The notes: a model not told the origin generated them from the letters alone. A stretch of 64,000 nucleotides of DNA from Sphingobacterium thalpophilum (GCF_038396785.1 NZ_CP151087.1:930001-994000), one strand, 5' to 3'. Numbered from the stretch's first letter, positions 55,301-63,011 are shown. Numbers and translations: made by a program.

Positions 55301-55709
55301 TGTTGTGCCAAACAAAAGAATTTTTTTCAACTGGTTTTTCTAATTCTGACCAAAGGTTTATTTTGTTTCCATCAGCTCCCTTTGGCAAAGGCACACTGCT
55401 TCCTAAGCTCCAGGTAGTACCGTCCCACCAGTTAGTATTTTTCTTTCCTGCAGGTGCTTCCCATGCCGTACCCGTAGAAACAGGGGGTTCAGCAGATGTT
55501 CCATTTACAAACCATCCTTCCACATCTTCCATTTTTCGGTTTGCTCCAGCAGGGCCAGGAGGCAAAATTGTAGCTGTGGCAGAGGTCGCTCCCCCTTTAA
55601 TTGTTTTGACCTGAATCGATGCCTCAATCGTTGCATTCTTTACCTGCTGAGCCATATCCGCGACAACTTTTGTTCCTGCGAATACGGAAACTTTATATGA
55701 TTTTGCCAT
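52386..55709 (-). CDS. Tail fibre / receptor-binding protein with C-terminal SGNH hydrolase domain
   Basis: 1107 residues. The N-terminus has a virion-attachment part with short collagen-like turns (LPPGPAGA, LPKGADG) and Trp-rich modules. The middle has three similar beta domains beginning near residues 165, 300 and 430, the last two both starting VKNLT. The C-terminal third is an SGNH/GDSL esterase: block I MLGDSITD near 677 and block V DITH near 1083. Such fibres deacetylate or bind surface polysaccharide. The gene looks more AT-rich than its neighbours, a sign of exchange. Confidence 0.82.
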   Translation of the reverse strand: MAKSYKVSVFAGTKVVADMAQQVKNATIEASIQVKTIKGGATSATATILPPGPAGANRKMEDVEGWFVNGTSAEPPVSTGTAWEAPAGKKNTNWWDGTTWSLGSSVPLPKGADGNKINLWSELEKPVEKNSFVWHNNNGWFANKQTDQEPSDESEDWVNILHLNKVHGTLGFDKFVDVFYTSIKKDKFLFHGLTNSDGSLSENVNFRSLLNQPVKKGDLVVVTTFGNSTGALLYALFNKNKVFLRGENNTGLSGLKTFYINVEEDGYINVSYHYYTETEAQQPFVEVLIPALDYKRDIEKLLKNSRNLSVKNLTGADFFERKFIYNYYGEGYTNVNSTRCISDLIFVPRDTKLTIYLAVDNISQGVAHFFNRENIEGIDSYHVAKPQKVNQLEVIEYTTWQDSWVIFQCEKEFLNDAFVHRDDVEPIYATPDDLSEVHKLNEDLLHNSTSVVKNLTSIDFKDKNGNLNSYGQFYEMYNTNRRITDRFFVPKGSIIDFQIGTDTWGQRTVHLYDSETAETSYESHGASADNELYRGKVYVAKDSWLVCQTSTNQDLERTFVNISTSEDIFEKSRPYNYDLYVPNYVFGVNSGSGEPREYFTNIYAESIVRKKLSVKLNGGLKASLQTHVRNDVPIETIPTQIEITSSNDKAIEQFIKLDYIRANRKNAQNKPILMLMLGDSITDQDVDFFDKSGGGTISNFVGQFFEMDNKDVGNITFKSLGTKSPSDRTINYKGEDIRVKTKSEGRGAWAAFTYAMLPKLGNLMIDDLVSEHNILTSQALFSLLGLKTKTPFDSESSTINREWENTFENNNEILSTPFGRFKPDIDEHLWKVLKLRWGYKSNYTSYEGNQSAIYNEINEFLFGLNGNIQNPTGGVSLNPDNPFFDIKAAQAYSGAHIWKYPTAFSLQAWLDRYRTMDDLGVRLTGNANQTVVGSDGKSYKIGSKVSNVNEFDVATPTHVVDALGTNDSEGYTYTNQIGVNLLNIIKSHNNTIQIGFSYSRHSGVYSPGEWADYGFMNDRFPTGKFAKDNFFKEYLGDLNLSRRINYIPTFFTQSPLSTKDERYAYDLDDTISGTKKAIAGIDITHFSATAMRSIAYQLQAWIYWTLQ

Positions 55710-55711
55710 TA

Positions 55712-56080
55712 TTATTTAGTTACAATTCCGGTTAATATTAATTTTCCCTTGACAAATGTTGTCCGCTCGGTACCGTCGATTACAAGGATATCATAGAAAT
55801 ACACATCCTTTTTAAGTTCGATCGTATTTAATCCAAAATTCATAGTCAATTTTGTCGGCTCGATCGTTAGGCCTCCATTTGCTTTAGTAAGTTCAAGAGC
55901 TATTTCCGAAGCGTTTAAATCGTCTTTGAACTGTACACGAATTTCTTTTCCGGCCAAGCTAAAAGGCACGATTTCACCAGTGTCTTTCTCGATCACTTCC
56001 CATCCCCAAAATTGATATTCTTCAGTAGTCCCCCGGACGAGAGTAATATCAAACTCATTTAGATCTATATTATAATCCAT
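55712..56080 (-). CDS. BppU-like small tail protein
   Basis: 122 residues of beta-rich sequence: ITLVRGTTEEYQFWGWEVIEKDTGEIVPFSLAGKEIRVQFK, then YFYDILVIDGTERTTFVKGKLILTGIVTK. The pattern of a charged first strand, an insertion and a closing DG-T-G-K-T strand is that of baseplate upper-protein N-terminal domains found before fibre genes. It starts 2 bases before the fibre ATG in the same block, so it is likely the adaptor that holds the fibre. Confidence 0.6.
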   Translation of the reverse strand: MDYNIDLNEFDITLVRGTTEEYQFWGWEVIEKDTGEIVPFSLAGKEIRVQFKDDLNASEIALELTKANGGLTIEPTKLTMNFGLNTIELKKDVYFYDILVIDGTERTTFVKGKLILTGIVTK

Positions 56081-56088
56081 ATCAATAT

Positions 56089-57675
56089 TTAGTTATCAAA
56101 AAATTGCTCTTGAGAATGTTGGCTACTAATTTCAAATGACACAGCAAATAGACCGTTTCCATCTTGAGACTCATCGATGGATGATGATGAAATATTCACT
56201 GGCCACCATTCCTTCTTGAACAGCTCCAGTTTCCAACGACTTAAAATAAAATCACGAAAGCCAACGATTTCAGAATATGATTTATATCCAGAACTGATTT
56301 TCTCCTTATTCTCAAGAACAATATCCAGGTCAATATTCTCGCCTTTCTTCAGATCAAACGTTCCGGCTTGAGATATAATAGCATTACTCTTTTCAATTTC
56401 GTAGGAAATAGCTTTTTTCCCTGAAGTGAAAAGCGTCTCAGGGGATCCAAGAGAATTTTGAAAAAGAAAGACACGCTGATATTGATGTAATGTATCATCA
56501 ACAAAAAATCGAATTATATTTGAAATCTTTTTACCCTCCGCATGCAGCCAAACCTTATATGAGACGATATCCAATTCTGGATAATAGGTATTTGCATTTA
56601 TTTGAACGAGTCCAACCGGAATAATTACCTTCTCAAATTGTTTAATTTCAACAATTGAATAAGCTGTAAATGAGAACGGCATCCCATCACTGTAAACCAC
56701 TTCAACCTCCACTTTGACTTCCGTATATGTTTCATTTAGATTGAACCAGGACAACCAATTCGGTTGGTCAGGAATTACTTTTTTGTCTTGAGTTGTACAG
56801 AGAAAACGAACTGATTCATTTACTGAAATTGATTCTCCAAAACTTAAATTTTGCAAGTTTTTTGGAAGCCCTCCATAAACGGCGAAAAACAGATCCGTAA
56901 CGACTGAAGTCCTGGGACCTTGGGGCTCTCCGGATAATTCTGTTGCTCTCAAATAGAATTGCTTGATACATTTGCTTTTTACAATACCCACATCCTCTAC
57001 CGATAAGATATCTGGTCCGTCACTTAGACACAACGAGGATAGAGGTTTTGAGAAATCCCAAGAGGCATTGCCATTGATATCAGGAACTAAAGCCGCAGAA
57101 ACAACAGAGCGTTCAGCCAACGAAAGATCGATCGCAATAAGCTCTACAAAAATTTTAAGATTAGGTGTATAATTTTTTGACACTGGCGTTTGAGGTGTCT
57201 CAATAGCCACAGCAAGATCATTAGTAACATCTTGAATTTGCACATCTAAAGAAACATCATTCTCAATTGAGCTAAACTTGATTTTCTGACCGTCGACCTC
57301 TCCAACAAATAAAGATGACAGGTTAAATGCATTCAGTATTGCATTCTTAACTTTTACCAACCAATCTTGCTTTGTCTCAGTTGGACCAATTCGATGAGGA
57401 ATTTTAAACTTGTTAATAGGACTCGCATATTCACATGAGAACAGAAATTTCGTTTGTTTTACAATTAAAGTGAACGACCAATCAAGATAATAATAATAAG
57501 TTTTTTCAGGAGTATGGAGTTCACTATCTACGACATTATCAACCTGGCTAAAGTCCAAAGTAAATATCAAAGGACGACCAGCCTCTAAAATTACTTGATC
57601 AGTATGGAATTCAAATACTATTGGATTTCTCGACCAGGAGACTTTATTGGGTTGCTTAACGATTGAAATTGCCAT
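56089..57675 (-). CDS. Phage tail-tip structural protein, unrecognised
   Basis: 528 residues from the ATG at 57675 (the frame is open to 57741, but the extra part reads as leader). Beta-rich, with several Ig/FnIII-like blocks: QPNKVSWSRNPIVFEFHTDQVILEAGRPLIFTL, AYSIVEIKQFEKVIIPVGL, and SNAIISQAGTFDLKKGENIDLDIVLENKEKI. No catalytic motifs. As first gene after a terminator and directly before the fibre adaptor, it is probably a tail-tip or baseplate component. Confidence 0.55.
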   Translation of the reverse strand: MAISIVKQPNKVSWSRNPIVFEFHTDQVILEAGRPLIFTLDFSQVDNVVDSELHTPEKTYYYYLDWSFTLIVKQTKFLFSCEYASPINKFKIPHRIGPTETKQDWLVKVKNAILNAFNLSSLFVGEVDGQKIKFSSIENDVSLDVQIQDVTNDLAVAIETPQTPVSKNYTPNLKIFVELIAIDLSLAERSVVSAALVPDINGNASWDFSKPLSSLCLSDGPDILSVEDVGIVKSKCIKQFYLRATELSGEPQGPRTSVVTDLFFAVYGGLPKNLQNLSFGESISVNESVRFLCTTQDKKVIPDQPNWLSWFNLNETYTEVKVEVEVVYSDGMPFSFTAYSIVEIKQFEKVIIPVGLVQINANTYYPELDIVSYKVWLHAEGKKISNIIRFFVDDTLHQYQRVFLFQNSLGSPETLFTSGKKAISYEIEKSNAIISQAGTFDLKKGENIDLDIVLENKEKISSGYKSYSEIVGFRDFILSRWKLELFKKEWWPVNISSSSIDESQDGNGLFAVSFEISSQHSQEQFFDN

Positions 57676-57760
57676 ATCACAAAGATGGCTCTCAAAATAA
57701 ATTTTGAAACGACAATTAATTGGTAAACTGGGATACAACAATATGAGAAATACGGTAAAT

Positions 57761-57789
57761 AAAAAAGCCGGTGATATCTCATCAGCGGC
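57761..57789 (-). terminator. Terminator inside the late block
   Basis: Minus strand: gccgctgat, loop gagat, atcaccggc (one mismatch) followed by T6. It begins 24 bases after the stop of the 156-residue gene and splits the late genes into a head/lysis part and a tail-tip part. Confidence 0.75.
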
Positions 57790-57812
57790 CTAACTAAACA
57801 AATTAAAAAAAA

Positions 57813-58283
57813 TTACAACTTGATACTATCCCTAATTCCCAACTCAGCATAATAACCGAAATGATTTTCACCGATCGGGCCGATCGAATCTCCATTCCAA
57901 ATTTGCGGATCGAACATAAATGGTTCCTGTCCTGGTACCGGAGGAGCAGATCTTAATCGATTAAGGTAAAAATATAGCCGATCCAAAACGCGCTCCGCTT
58001 TATCAGTAATCTCTGTTTTGCGTTCACGATTATCCACTGGAACAAATTGTACACATACAACAAGGCCCTCCTTCAGCCAAATATTACCATTGGCATTATT
58101 CTTTTTCGGACTTTTTGCATAAGGAGGAACCAGTAAAACCATACGGTCACTAATATCCTGTAAAATTGCTGCAGCTTCATCTGCACTACAATCAAAAATA
58201 GCTGGAGCTTCTTCAGTGTGCAGAAGATCAGGATCCGCTATTGCGAATGCTGTAATGAGCTCCATGTACCGTGTTAAAGTCAT
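57813..58283 (-). CDS. Hypothetical phage protein
   Basis: 156 residues, unrecognised. An N-terminal helical part (MELITAFAIADPDLLHTEEAPAIFDCSADEAAAILQDI) precedes beta strands (DRMVLLVPPYAKSP, NGNIWLKEGLVVCVQFVPV) and a helix with ERVLDRLYFYLNRLRSA. The ending describes a pattern of tail-terminator-like minor proteins, but this is only an impression. Overlaps the stop of the gene upstream by 4 bases. Confidence 0.5.
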   Translation of the reverse strand: MTLTRYMELITAFAIADPDLLHTEEAPAIFDCSADEAAAILQDISDRMVLLVPPYAKSPKKNNANGNIWLKEGLVVCVQFVPVDNRERKTEITDKAERVLDRLYFYLNRLRSAPPVPGQEPFMFDPQIWNGDSIGPIGENHFGYYAELGIRDSIKL

Positions 58284-59119
58284 TTTCTATTCTTCTTGAT
58301 TTCTTTAAATTTAATCTGACCCCGTTCTAAACTCATTAGTGTCGTATGTACAAACTCATTTTCCAAAGTTTCTGCTGTACGCCCTTTTTCACCTACGAGG
58401 TCATCAAAAGTTCCTAACCAACCGTAACGAGGCGCTTTCTGTTTTGGCGTGTCAATTTTCTGATTCTTCTTTTTTGGGAAAATATGAGGATAACTGTCAA
58501 AAGCTTTCCACCTGGAAGCTAAATAGTACAAATAAATACCGTCTTTAATAGACAGATCAAGATCCTTAAGTTCTTCAGCCCGGAATTCAGTTAAATTAGA
58601 ATTGAACTTTTCACGCAGATCACCGCAATATTCTACATTTCCAATCTCATGCGCTGCGCCCTTACCCTCTGGTCTATACAAAACCGAAATCAACTTATTC
58701 AATGTTTCCGGATTTTTATGTTCCCAGTACTGGATAAAATATGTTTCGGCCATAACAAATTCGCCAAAACGCATATTACCCAATAGCGGATCAGGCCCCA
58801 AATAACGGATGCCATTATGTGTAAATTCCGGAAGTATGTTGATTTTGATCTCTACTTTACTAAATACCCATTCAACCAATTTAAAAGCTTGCTGAAGGTG
58901 TGGCAGATCAAACCGGTCAATTCCATCTTTTGCACTCCAGGCTAACAAATACAATACTCTTACCAACTTATCACTGATCGTCATTCGAGGCAGTTCTTTG
59001 AGATATAATTGAGCAAGATTCGGATATAGATTCAACGGGACTTCATCCCAGCTCTGAGGTACATCGGCCACCCATTCCTGATCAGCGCCGGTTATTGTTA
59101 GTTTTTCCATTTTTATCAT
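58280..59119 (-). CDS. Hypothetical phage protein
   Basis: 279 residues, unrecognised. Starts MEKLTITGADQEWVADVPQSWDEVPL and contains LVRVLYLLAWSAKDGIDRFDL and YFIQYWEHKNPETLNKLISVLYRP, which look helical and may be a scaffold or tail-assembly factor. The ATG at 59110 is an alternative start. It overlaps the upstream gene by 38 bases and the downstream one by 4, as expected in a compact phage block. Confidence 0.5.
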   Translation of the reverse strand: MIKMEKLTITGADQEWVADVPQSWDEVPLNLYPNLAQLYLKELPRMTISDKLVRVLYLLAWSAKDGIDRFDLPHLQQAFKLVEWVFSKVEIKINILPEFTHNGIRYLGPDPLLGNMRFGEFVMAETYFIQYWEHKNPETLNKLISVLYRPEGKGAAHEIGNVEYCGDLREKFNSNLTEFRAEELKDLDLSIKDGIYLYYLASRWKAFDSYPHIFPKKKNQKIDTPKQKAPRYGWLGTFDDLVGEKGRTAETLENEFVHTTLMSLERGQIKFKEIKKNRK

Positions 59120-59615
59120 TTAATGTTTCAGGTTCTTCAGGCAGAGGACTAGATAAATACTCTCTCTCAAATTCTTTTTGACTTTTAAGTGAAGTCTCAG
59201 CAAACGTTGATTCAAGGTTTGGATGATCATTCAGAAAAAGCCGACGCTTAAATTTTGGCACTTCTTCAGCAAATTCCAACCATCTGAGTGTTCTGAAAGA
59301 TTCCGCACTAAGAGCGTCAGATAAATGTGGTTGAATAAAATCCCCCATAGATGGCTTCTCACTCATGTCGATTCCAGGGATAACAAGAACTCTATGATCG
59401 AAGTCAGGGAAAAAGACTCCTGCTTTCAGCCGATCATTTATAATCAACCTCCCAAAAATTAAGGTTATTCCCGGATTCGCCGGATCAAATGAGACTATGA
59501 TCCTCATTTCATAACAACGAAGCTCCCTGGCTTTTTCAACATATTTCAAAAGGTCCTGCAAACGTACCGCTATAGGAACATTTTCCCTAAATACTTCGAC
59601 AAACCTATGCGCCAT
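59082..59615 (-). CDS. Hypothetical phage protein
   Basis: 177 residues, unrecognised. An N-terminal alpha/beta part (LQDLLKYVEKARELRCYEMRIIVSFDP, ITLIFGRLIINDRLKAGVFFPDFDHRVLVIPG) is followed by a charged tail ending in Asn/Arg/Lys. I use the ATG at 59615; a TTG at 59621 also fits. The start overlaps the preceding stop by 11 bases. Confidence 0.5.
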   Translation of the reverse strand: MAHRFVEVFRENVPIAVRLQDLLKYVEKARELRCYEMRIIVSFDPANPGITLIFGRLIINDRLKAGVFFPDFDHRVLVIPGIDMSEKPSMGDFIQPHLSDALSAESFRTLRWLEFAEEVPKFKRRLFLNDHPNLESTFAETSLKSQKEFEREYLSSPLPEEPETLNDKNGKTNNNRR

Positions 59616-60324
59616 TATCAACTCCTTTCACGGCTAATATAGCCATCTCTTTAACCCAAAAGGTTGTCATAAATTCACAATACTTTACTCCCTTCTCCTT
59701 CAACCAATCTGAATAAGTTTTACCAACACCTCGTTCCAGGGTTAATTCAGCAATCATCTTGTCGACATCATATTGCGTTTTACCTTCGTATCCTATTTTC
59801 TCAATAAAAAAATCAGTGAAAGATCTACTTGCAATTTCTTCGGATTGTAGCCACGCATCCAACACTTTTCCACACGCTATGGTATCGGCCAGTACTGGAC
59901 CACACATGGCCATTGCCTTAGAAAATTTCATCATAGATTCTCCAGCCAATGAAGCTGATCCTCCTAGTAATGAAATTGCCCGGACACTTTTTTCGGAAGA
60001 TTCAGCCATTCTTTCTTTAAGAAGCCCCATATGTTCCCAGAGATAAAATGGTGTTGCTTCCAATTCTGCTAAACTCAAGGAATTAACCAAAGAATTATGG
60101 TGCTTCGCACGCTCATAAGCTTTTTGATCTTTTTCTGAAAAGAAGCAATAGCCCTCTTCCCAACCTGTAGACCTCCAGGAAAAAAATTCCTCGAGGGAAC
60201 ACTTTACACCATCTTCCAAGAGAATTTCCCCATCCTGAATCGTCATCCATTCGTGAGGCTGAAAGTATTCATGGCTGATTTTAGAGCCATCTTTCATAAA
60301 CTGCAAAGCTTCCTCCTTATTCAT
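59605..60324 (-). CDS. Hypothetical phage protein
   Basis: 239 residues from the ATG at 60324. The N-terminal part has KISHEYFQPHEWMTIQDGEILLEDGVKCSLEEFFSWRST, a pattern of a small domain seen in several phage proteins of unknown function. The central part is helical and rich in Ser/Ala/Met (ISLLGGSASLAGESMMKFSKAMAM). It overlaps the end of a 47-residue gene by 8 bases. Confidence 0.5.
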   Translation of the reverse strand: MNKEEALQFMKDGSKISHEYFQPHEWMTIQDGEILLEDGVKCSLEEFFSWRSTGWEEGYCFFSEKDQKAYERAKHHNSLVNSLSLAELEATPFYLWEHMGLLKERMAESSEKSVRAISLLGGSASLAGESMMKFSKAMAMCGPVLADTIACGKVLDAWLQSEEIASRSFTDFFIEKIGYEGKTQYDVDKMIAELTLERGVGKTYSDWLKEKGVKYCEFMTTFWVKEMAILAVKGVDNGA

Positions 60325-60460
60325 AACCAAGGTTAAATCCTTTACCTAAATAATACTCTTTTGATAAATGAGCCGGCACAACGTTAATTTTGGAAATCTC
60401 CAATTCAATGAATTTTTCGTAGACCGGACAAAAACTAAAAAACAAGAAATAATATCTCAT
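60317..60460 (-). CDS. 47-residue phage protein, coupled to the spanin-like gene
   Basis: A small frame below the usual length cut-off. Its ATG overlaps the TGA of the spanin-like gene as ATGA (60457-60460), and its stop overlaps the next gene's start by 8 bases. It begins MRYYFLFFSFCPVYEKFIE and ends KEYYLGKGFNLGYE. The overlaps on both ends and the protein-like composition argue that it is real and translated by coupling. Function unknown; the hydrophobic start may be membrane-active. Confidence 0.6.
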   Translation of the reverse strand: MRYYFLFFSFCPVYEKFIELEISKINVVPAHLSKEYYLGKGFNLGYE

Positions 60461-60978
60461 GCTTTTGCTTTAAACATTCCCCTTATTCTGTTCCAAATGG
60501 CTGGCCAACCTACATTTGAAAAAACTAAAATCAAAACTATGGCCACGATAATTCCCCCAACCACGAACCACCACGAAAACCATTTATCGACTTTAGCTCC
60601 AGCATCCACATGTACCTGCTCATTGAGATTAATAGAATCCTGGATATGTCCTGAATTACTGGAGGTGTTATTTATATAACTTGCTCCAGTGGCCGAGGAA
60701 TCTTTTGTGGTTCCGGTGTAAATCAATACACCGTTTTTGCCTTTAGCATCAATATTCCCATCTTTATTGATATTGAACTCATCAAAGCCTCTAGCTTCAA
60801 GCGCTACTGATCCGGAGCTATTTTTAACAGTGTAATTTCCCTGCAGTGTTGAAACACTAGTGATACGCCAAGAGCTATCCCTGCCAGCAGAAAAAAGGGT
60901 GCTCTCCGTTTTCTTACGAAACAGATTGCACCCAGTCAGGGATAGTAATAGAAGAATGAAAGAATATAGCCTTACCAT
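60457..60978 (-). CDS. Lipoprotein with C-terminal membrane helix, candidate unimolecular spanin
   Basis: 173 residues. A lipoprotein signal ends at LLSLTGC (Cys17). The middle is a Ser/Gly/Asn/Asp-rich, beta-type periplasmic domain (NYTVKNSSGSVALEARGFDEF, DAKGKNGVLIYTGTTKDSS). A membrane helix at about 135-156 (WWFVVGGIIVAIVLILVF) and a short basic tail end it. An outer-membrane lipid anchor plus an inner-membrane anchor in one chain is the layout of T1 gp11-type u-spanins, which fuse the two membranes in the last lysis step. It follows the GH24 lysozyme gene. A longer start at 61050 would bury the lipobox. Confidence 0.62.
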   Translation of the reverse strand: MVRLYSFILLLLSLTGCNLFRKKTESTLFSAGRDSSWRITSVSTLQGNYTVKNSSGSVALEARGFDEFNINKDGNIDAKGKNGVLIYTGTTKDSSATGASYINNTSSNSGHIQDSINLNEQVHVDAGAKVDKWFSWWFVVGGIIVAIVLILVFSNVGWPAIWNRIRGMFKAKA

Positions 60979-61126
60979 AACTTGATCAAAAGAGGGTGGC
61001 CAACCAAAAACCGCCCTCACGCATATATACCAGGAACCATTATTTAACATTGAGAACCAGGAGCAAAATTTGTCCTTAATTTCACTCCCGGATCAGATTT
61101 GCAATAAATCACCAACAATAACAAAC

Positions 61127-61588
61127 CTATATTGTTAGAAACAACTCACGCTCCCTCAAGCGTCTACGTTTCAAATGTCCTAATTCCCTATTAAATCTCA
61201 TGCGACACTTTTCGGCTGGAATTTCGAGAATTGCATCAGCTGCTTTGAAATACTCTTCATTGTTTAAAAGTCCTAGCAATTTCGACCGGTTGAAAGCTAA
61301 ACCACGTATACTATAAACAATTGATACTAAAGTATCAAACTGATTTTGGGTTAACCTTACATCCACATGAGAGTTTACTATTCTGGACGGAGAAATAAGC
61401 GAATATCTAAGGAGATCGCTCGCCTCAGCCTCATCCTTGATACGATCCCCCTGGCGTACCTTTTGGCCGTCTGGCCATCTTACTGTACCATAGCCCAAAG
61501 TCCAAACACCGAAGTTATCTAAATAGGCGTTAAGCCTAAGCTCCTCAAACCCCTTGACGAGTCTCAGCGCGTTTTGCGATATCTTCAT
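61127..61588 (-). CDS. GH24 phage lysozyme (endolysin)
   Basis: Muramidase of 153 residues that cuts peptidoglycan glycan chains for lysis. The T4-type triad is at E15 (KGFEELRL), D24 (NAYLDN) and T30 (VWTLGYGT), with spacing equal to T4 lysozyme. LTQNQFDTLVSIVYSIRGLAF matches the conserved helix. No signal peptide, so a holin is needed for release. It overlaps the end of the membrane coiled-coil gene by 44 bases and precedes the candidate spanin. Confidence 0.93.
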   Translation of the reverse strand: MKISQNALRLVKGFEELRLNAYLDNFGVWTLGYGTVRWPDGQKVRQGDRIKDEAEASDLLRYSLISPSRIVNSHVDVRLTQNQFDTLVSIVYSIRGLAFNRSKLLGLLNNEEYFKAADAILEIPAEKCRMRFNRELGHLKRRRLRERELFLTI

Positions 61589-61955
61589 AAGAGGCTAATT
61601 TTTGTTCGTACTTCAATTTTGTTGCTTCCAAATTTTTAATAGACAACTGACAAGCCGCAAGTTCTGCAGAGAGCGAATTTGTTAGACTATTAGCTTTATT
61701 TAAAAGCGCGATATACTCCTGCTCCCTTTTGAGAGCCGTTTCTATCTGATCCTGAAGAAACCCGATCTGCGTGCGTTGATCTTTGATCATTTCTCCATAA
61801 GTTGTCCGCACCTGTTCATCAACAGTGGCATTCGTCTGCTCAATCACAGCATTTGTCTGCTTTTTGCTCGTCCAATAGGTTACGATTGTTGATAAAACTC
61901 CAGAGCTAATTACAGCCATGACAAGCTGCATAAGTGAGAATTGCTCGTTTTCCAT
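61545..61955 (-). CDS. Membrane-anchored coiled-coil protein, candidate holin or Rz-like protein
   Basis: 136 residues from the ATG at 61955. One N-terminal membrane helix (LMQLVMAVISSGVLSTIVTYW, about 8-28) is followed by a long predicted coiled coil (VIEQTNATVDEQVRTTYGEMIKDQRTQ to LKYEQKLASYEDIAKR). It lies directly before the lysozyme gene, overlapping it by 44 bases, in holin position. The single helix plus coiled coil also fits an inner-membrane spanin subunit. The start 1 base after the upstream stop suggests coupled translation. Confidence 0.6.
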   Translation of the reverse strand: MENEQFSLMQLVMAVISSGVLSTIVTYWTSKKQTNAVIEQTNATVDEQVRTTYGEMIKDQRTQIGFLQDQIETALKREQEYIALLNKANSLTNSLSAELAACQLSIKNLEATKLKYEQKLASYEDIAKRAETRQGV

Positions 61956-61956
61956 A

Positions 61957-63000
61957 TTACATTCCAAAAATTCCGCTTTCAGGTTTATTAATTACTCTAT
62001 AACTCATTTCCGTTTCAACATCCCTCGCATCCGGAAAATCCGCCTCATTCGCGTCGATGTAATTTCTTGCTTCATCTAAATATTTATTACCATCATTCGT
62101 GAGCTGCTCAATCATTTTTTCGCGCTCACTGTCTCCGCCTTTTTTACGGGCATCCTTCAAGGTCACATAATAGGTATACAGATTGATCTGAACGCCAAGA
62201 TCAGTGACTTCTATTGCGCGCTCGACAATACCTTTCGCTACGGTCAGCAATACAATTCCTGGTATAAGAAAGCGCTCCAGCAGAATCTTTTCTTTGGTGG
62301 TGTATCCGGATAATTGTTTCTCCTTCAGTTTCAAAAAAAGCGGTTCGCTGATTTTTGTCCGGACATCATTCCATTCAACACGCTTCATAATGTATCGAAG
62401 TGTCAAATAGGTCATCCGGTTAGCATTGATCTGATAGTTTTCAGAAAAAATCTCAGCAGTTTCAACAAAGAATTTCTTTTGTTCAAAGTACGCCTCACTA
62501 GCTGCCCATACCGGAAAATCAGTCAAGTTTGCTTCCAGATAAAGTAGCAGCTCATTGAGCGCATTAAAACCGTCACTGGCAAATTGGTACTTCAGATTAT
62601 CAATCTGCCACTGGAAAGCAGTCTTTTTCGTATCATTGACAGAAATGGAGACTCCGGTGGCTCCGATACTCACCTGAACCTGATCAATCGCATTCATGAA
62701 AGTTATGTTAGCGATCGCATCTTGCACGATTTCCATTACAGGCCAATACTTTTCGGTCATCAACAAGTACTGGGTACCGGAATCTTTAATTTTCTTTTTT
62801 TCAGCTTCAGGCTTTGTCTCCAAAATCGCTAAAGCTGCTGCGTAAGCTTCAGCCAATTCATTATAGAACTCATTGCCGAGTAAAGGCTGTATCTGGGAGC
62901 GTTCGGTCCTGCTTATCTGAGGACGAATTTCTTGTAGCTTTATAGTATCATTTAAGGTTACTTTTTGCTTGATCTCATTGATATCTGAAAATAGTCTCAT
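61957..63000 (-). CDS. DUF6712-like phage head-tail adaptor
   Basis: 347 residues. The N-terminal half (MRLFSDINEIKQKVTLNDTIKLQEIRPQI, PLLGNEFYNELAEAY) and the repeated aromatic helices (MTYLTLRYIMKRVEWNDVRTKI) resemble the DUF6712 family known from Bacteroidota prophages. Its place right after the portal-like gene, 11 bases apart, fits a connector or adaptor role. The role is inferred from position. Confidence 0.6.
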   Translation of the reverse strand: MRLFSDINEIKQKVTLNDTIKLQEIRPQISRTERSQIQPLLGNEFYNELAEAYAAALAILETKPEAEKKKIKDSGTQYLLMTEKYWPVMEIVQDAIANITFMNAIDQVQVSIGATGVSISVNDTKKTAFQWQIDNLKYQFASDGFNALNELLLYLEANLTDFPVWAASEAYFEQKKFFVETAEIFSENYQINANRMTYLTLRYIMKRVEWNDVRTKISEPLFLKLKEKQLSGYTTKEKILLERFLIPGIVLLTVAKGIVERAIEVTDLGVQINLYTYYVTLKDARKKGGDSEREKMIEQLTNDGNKYLDEARNYIDANEADFPDARDVETEMSYRVINKPESGIFGM

Positions 63001-63011
63001 AAATCACCTCC

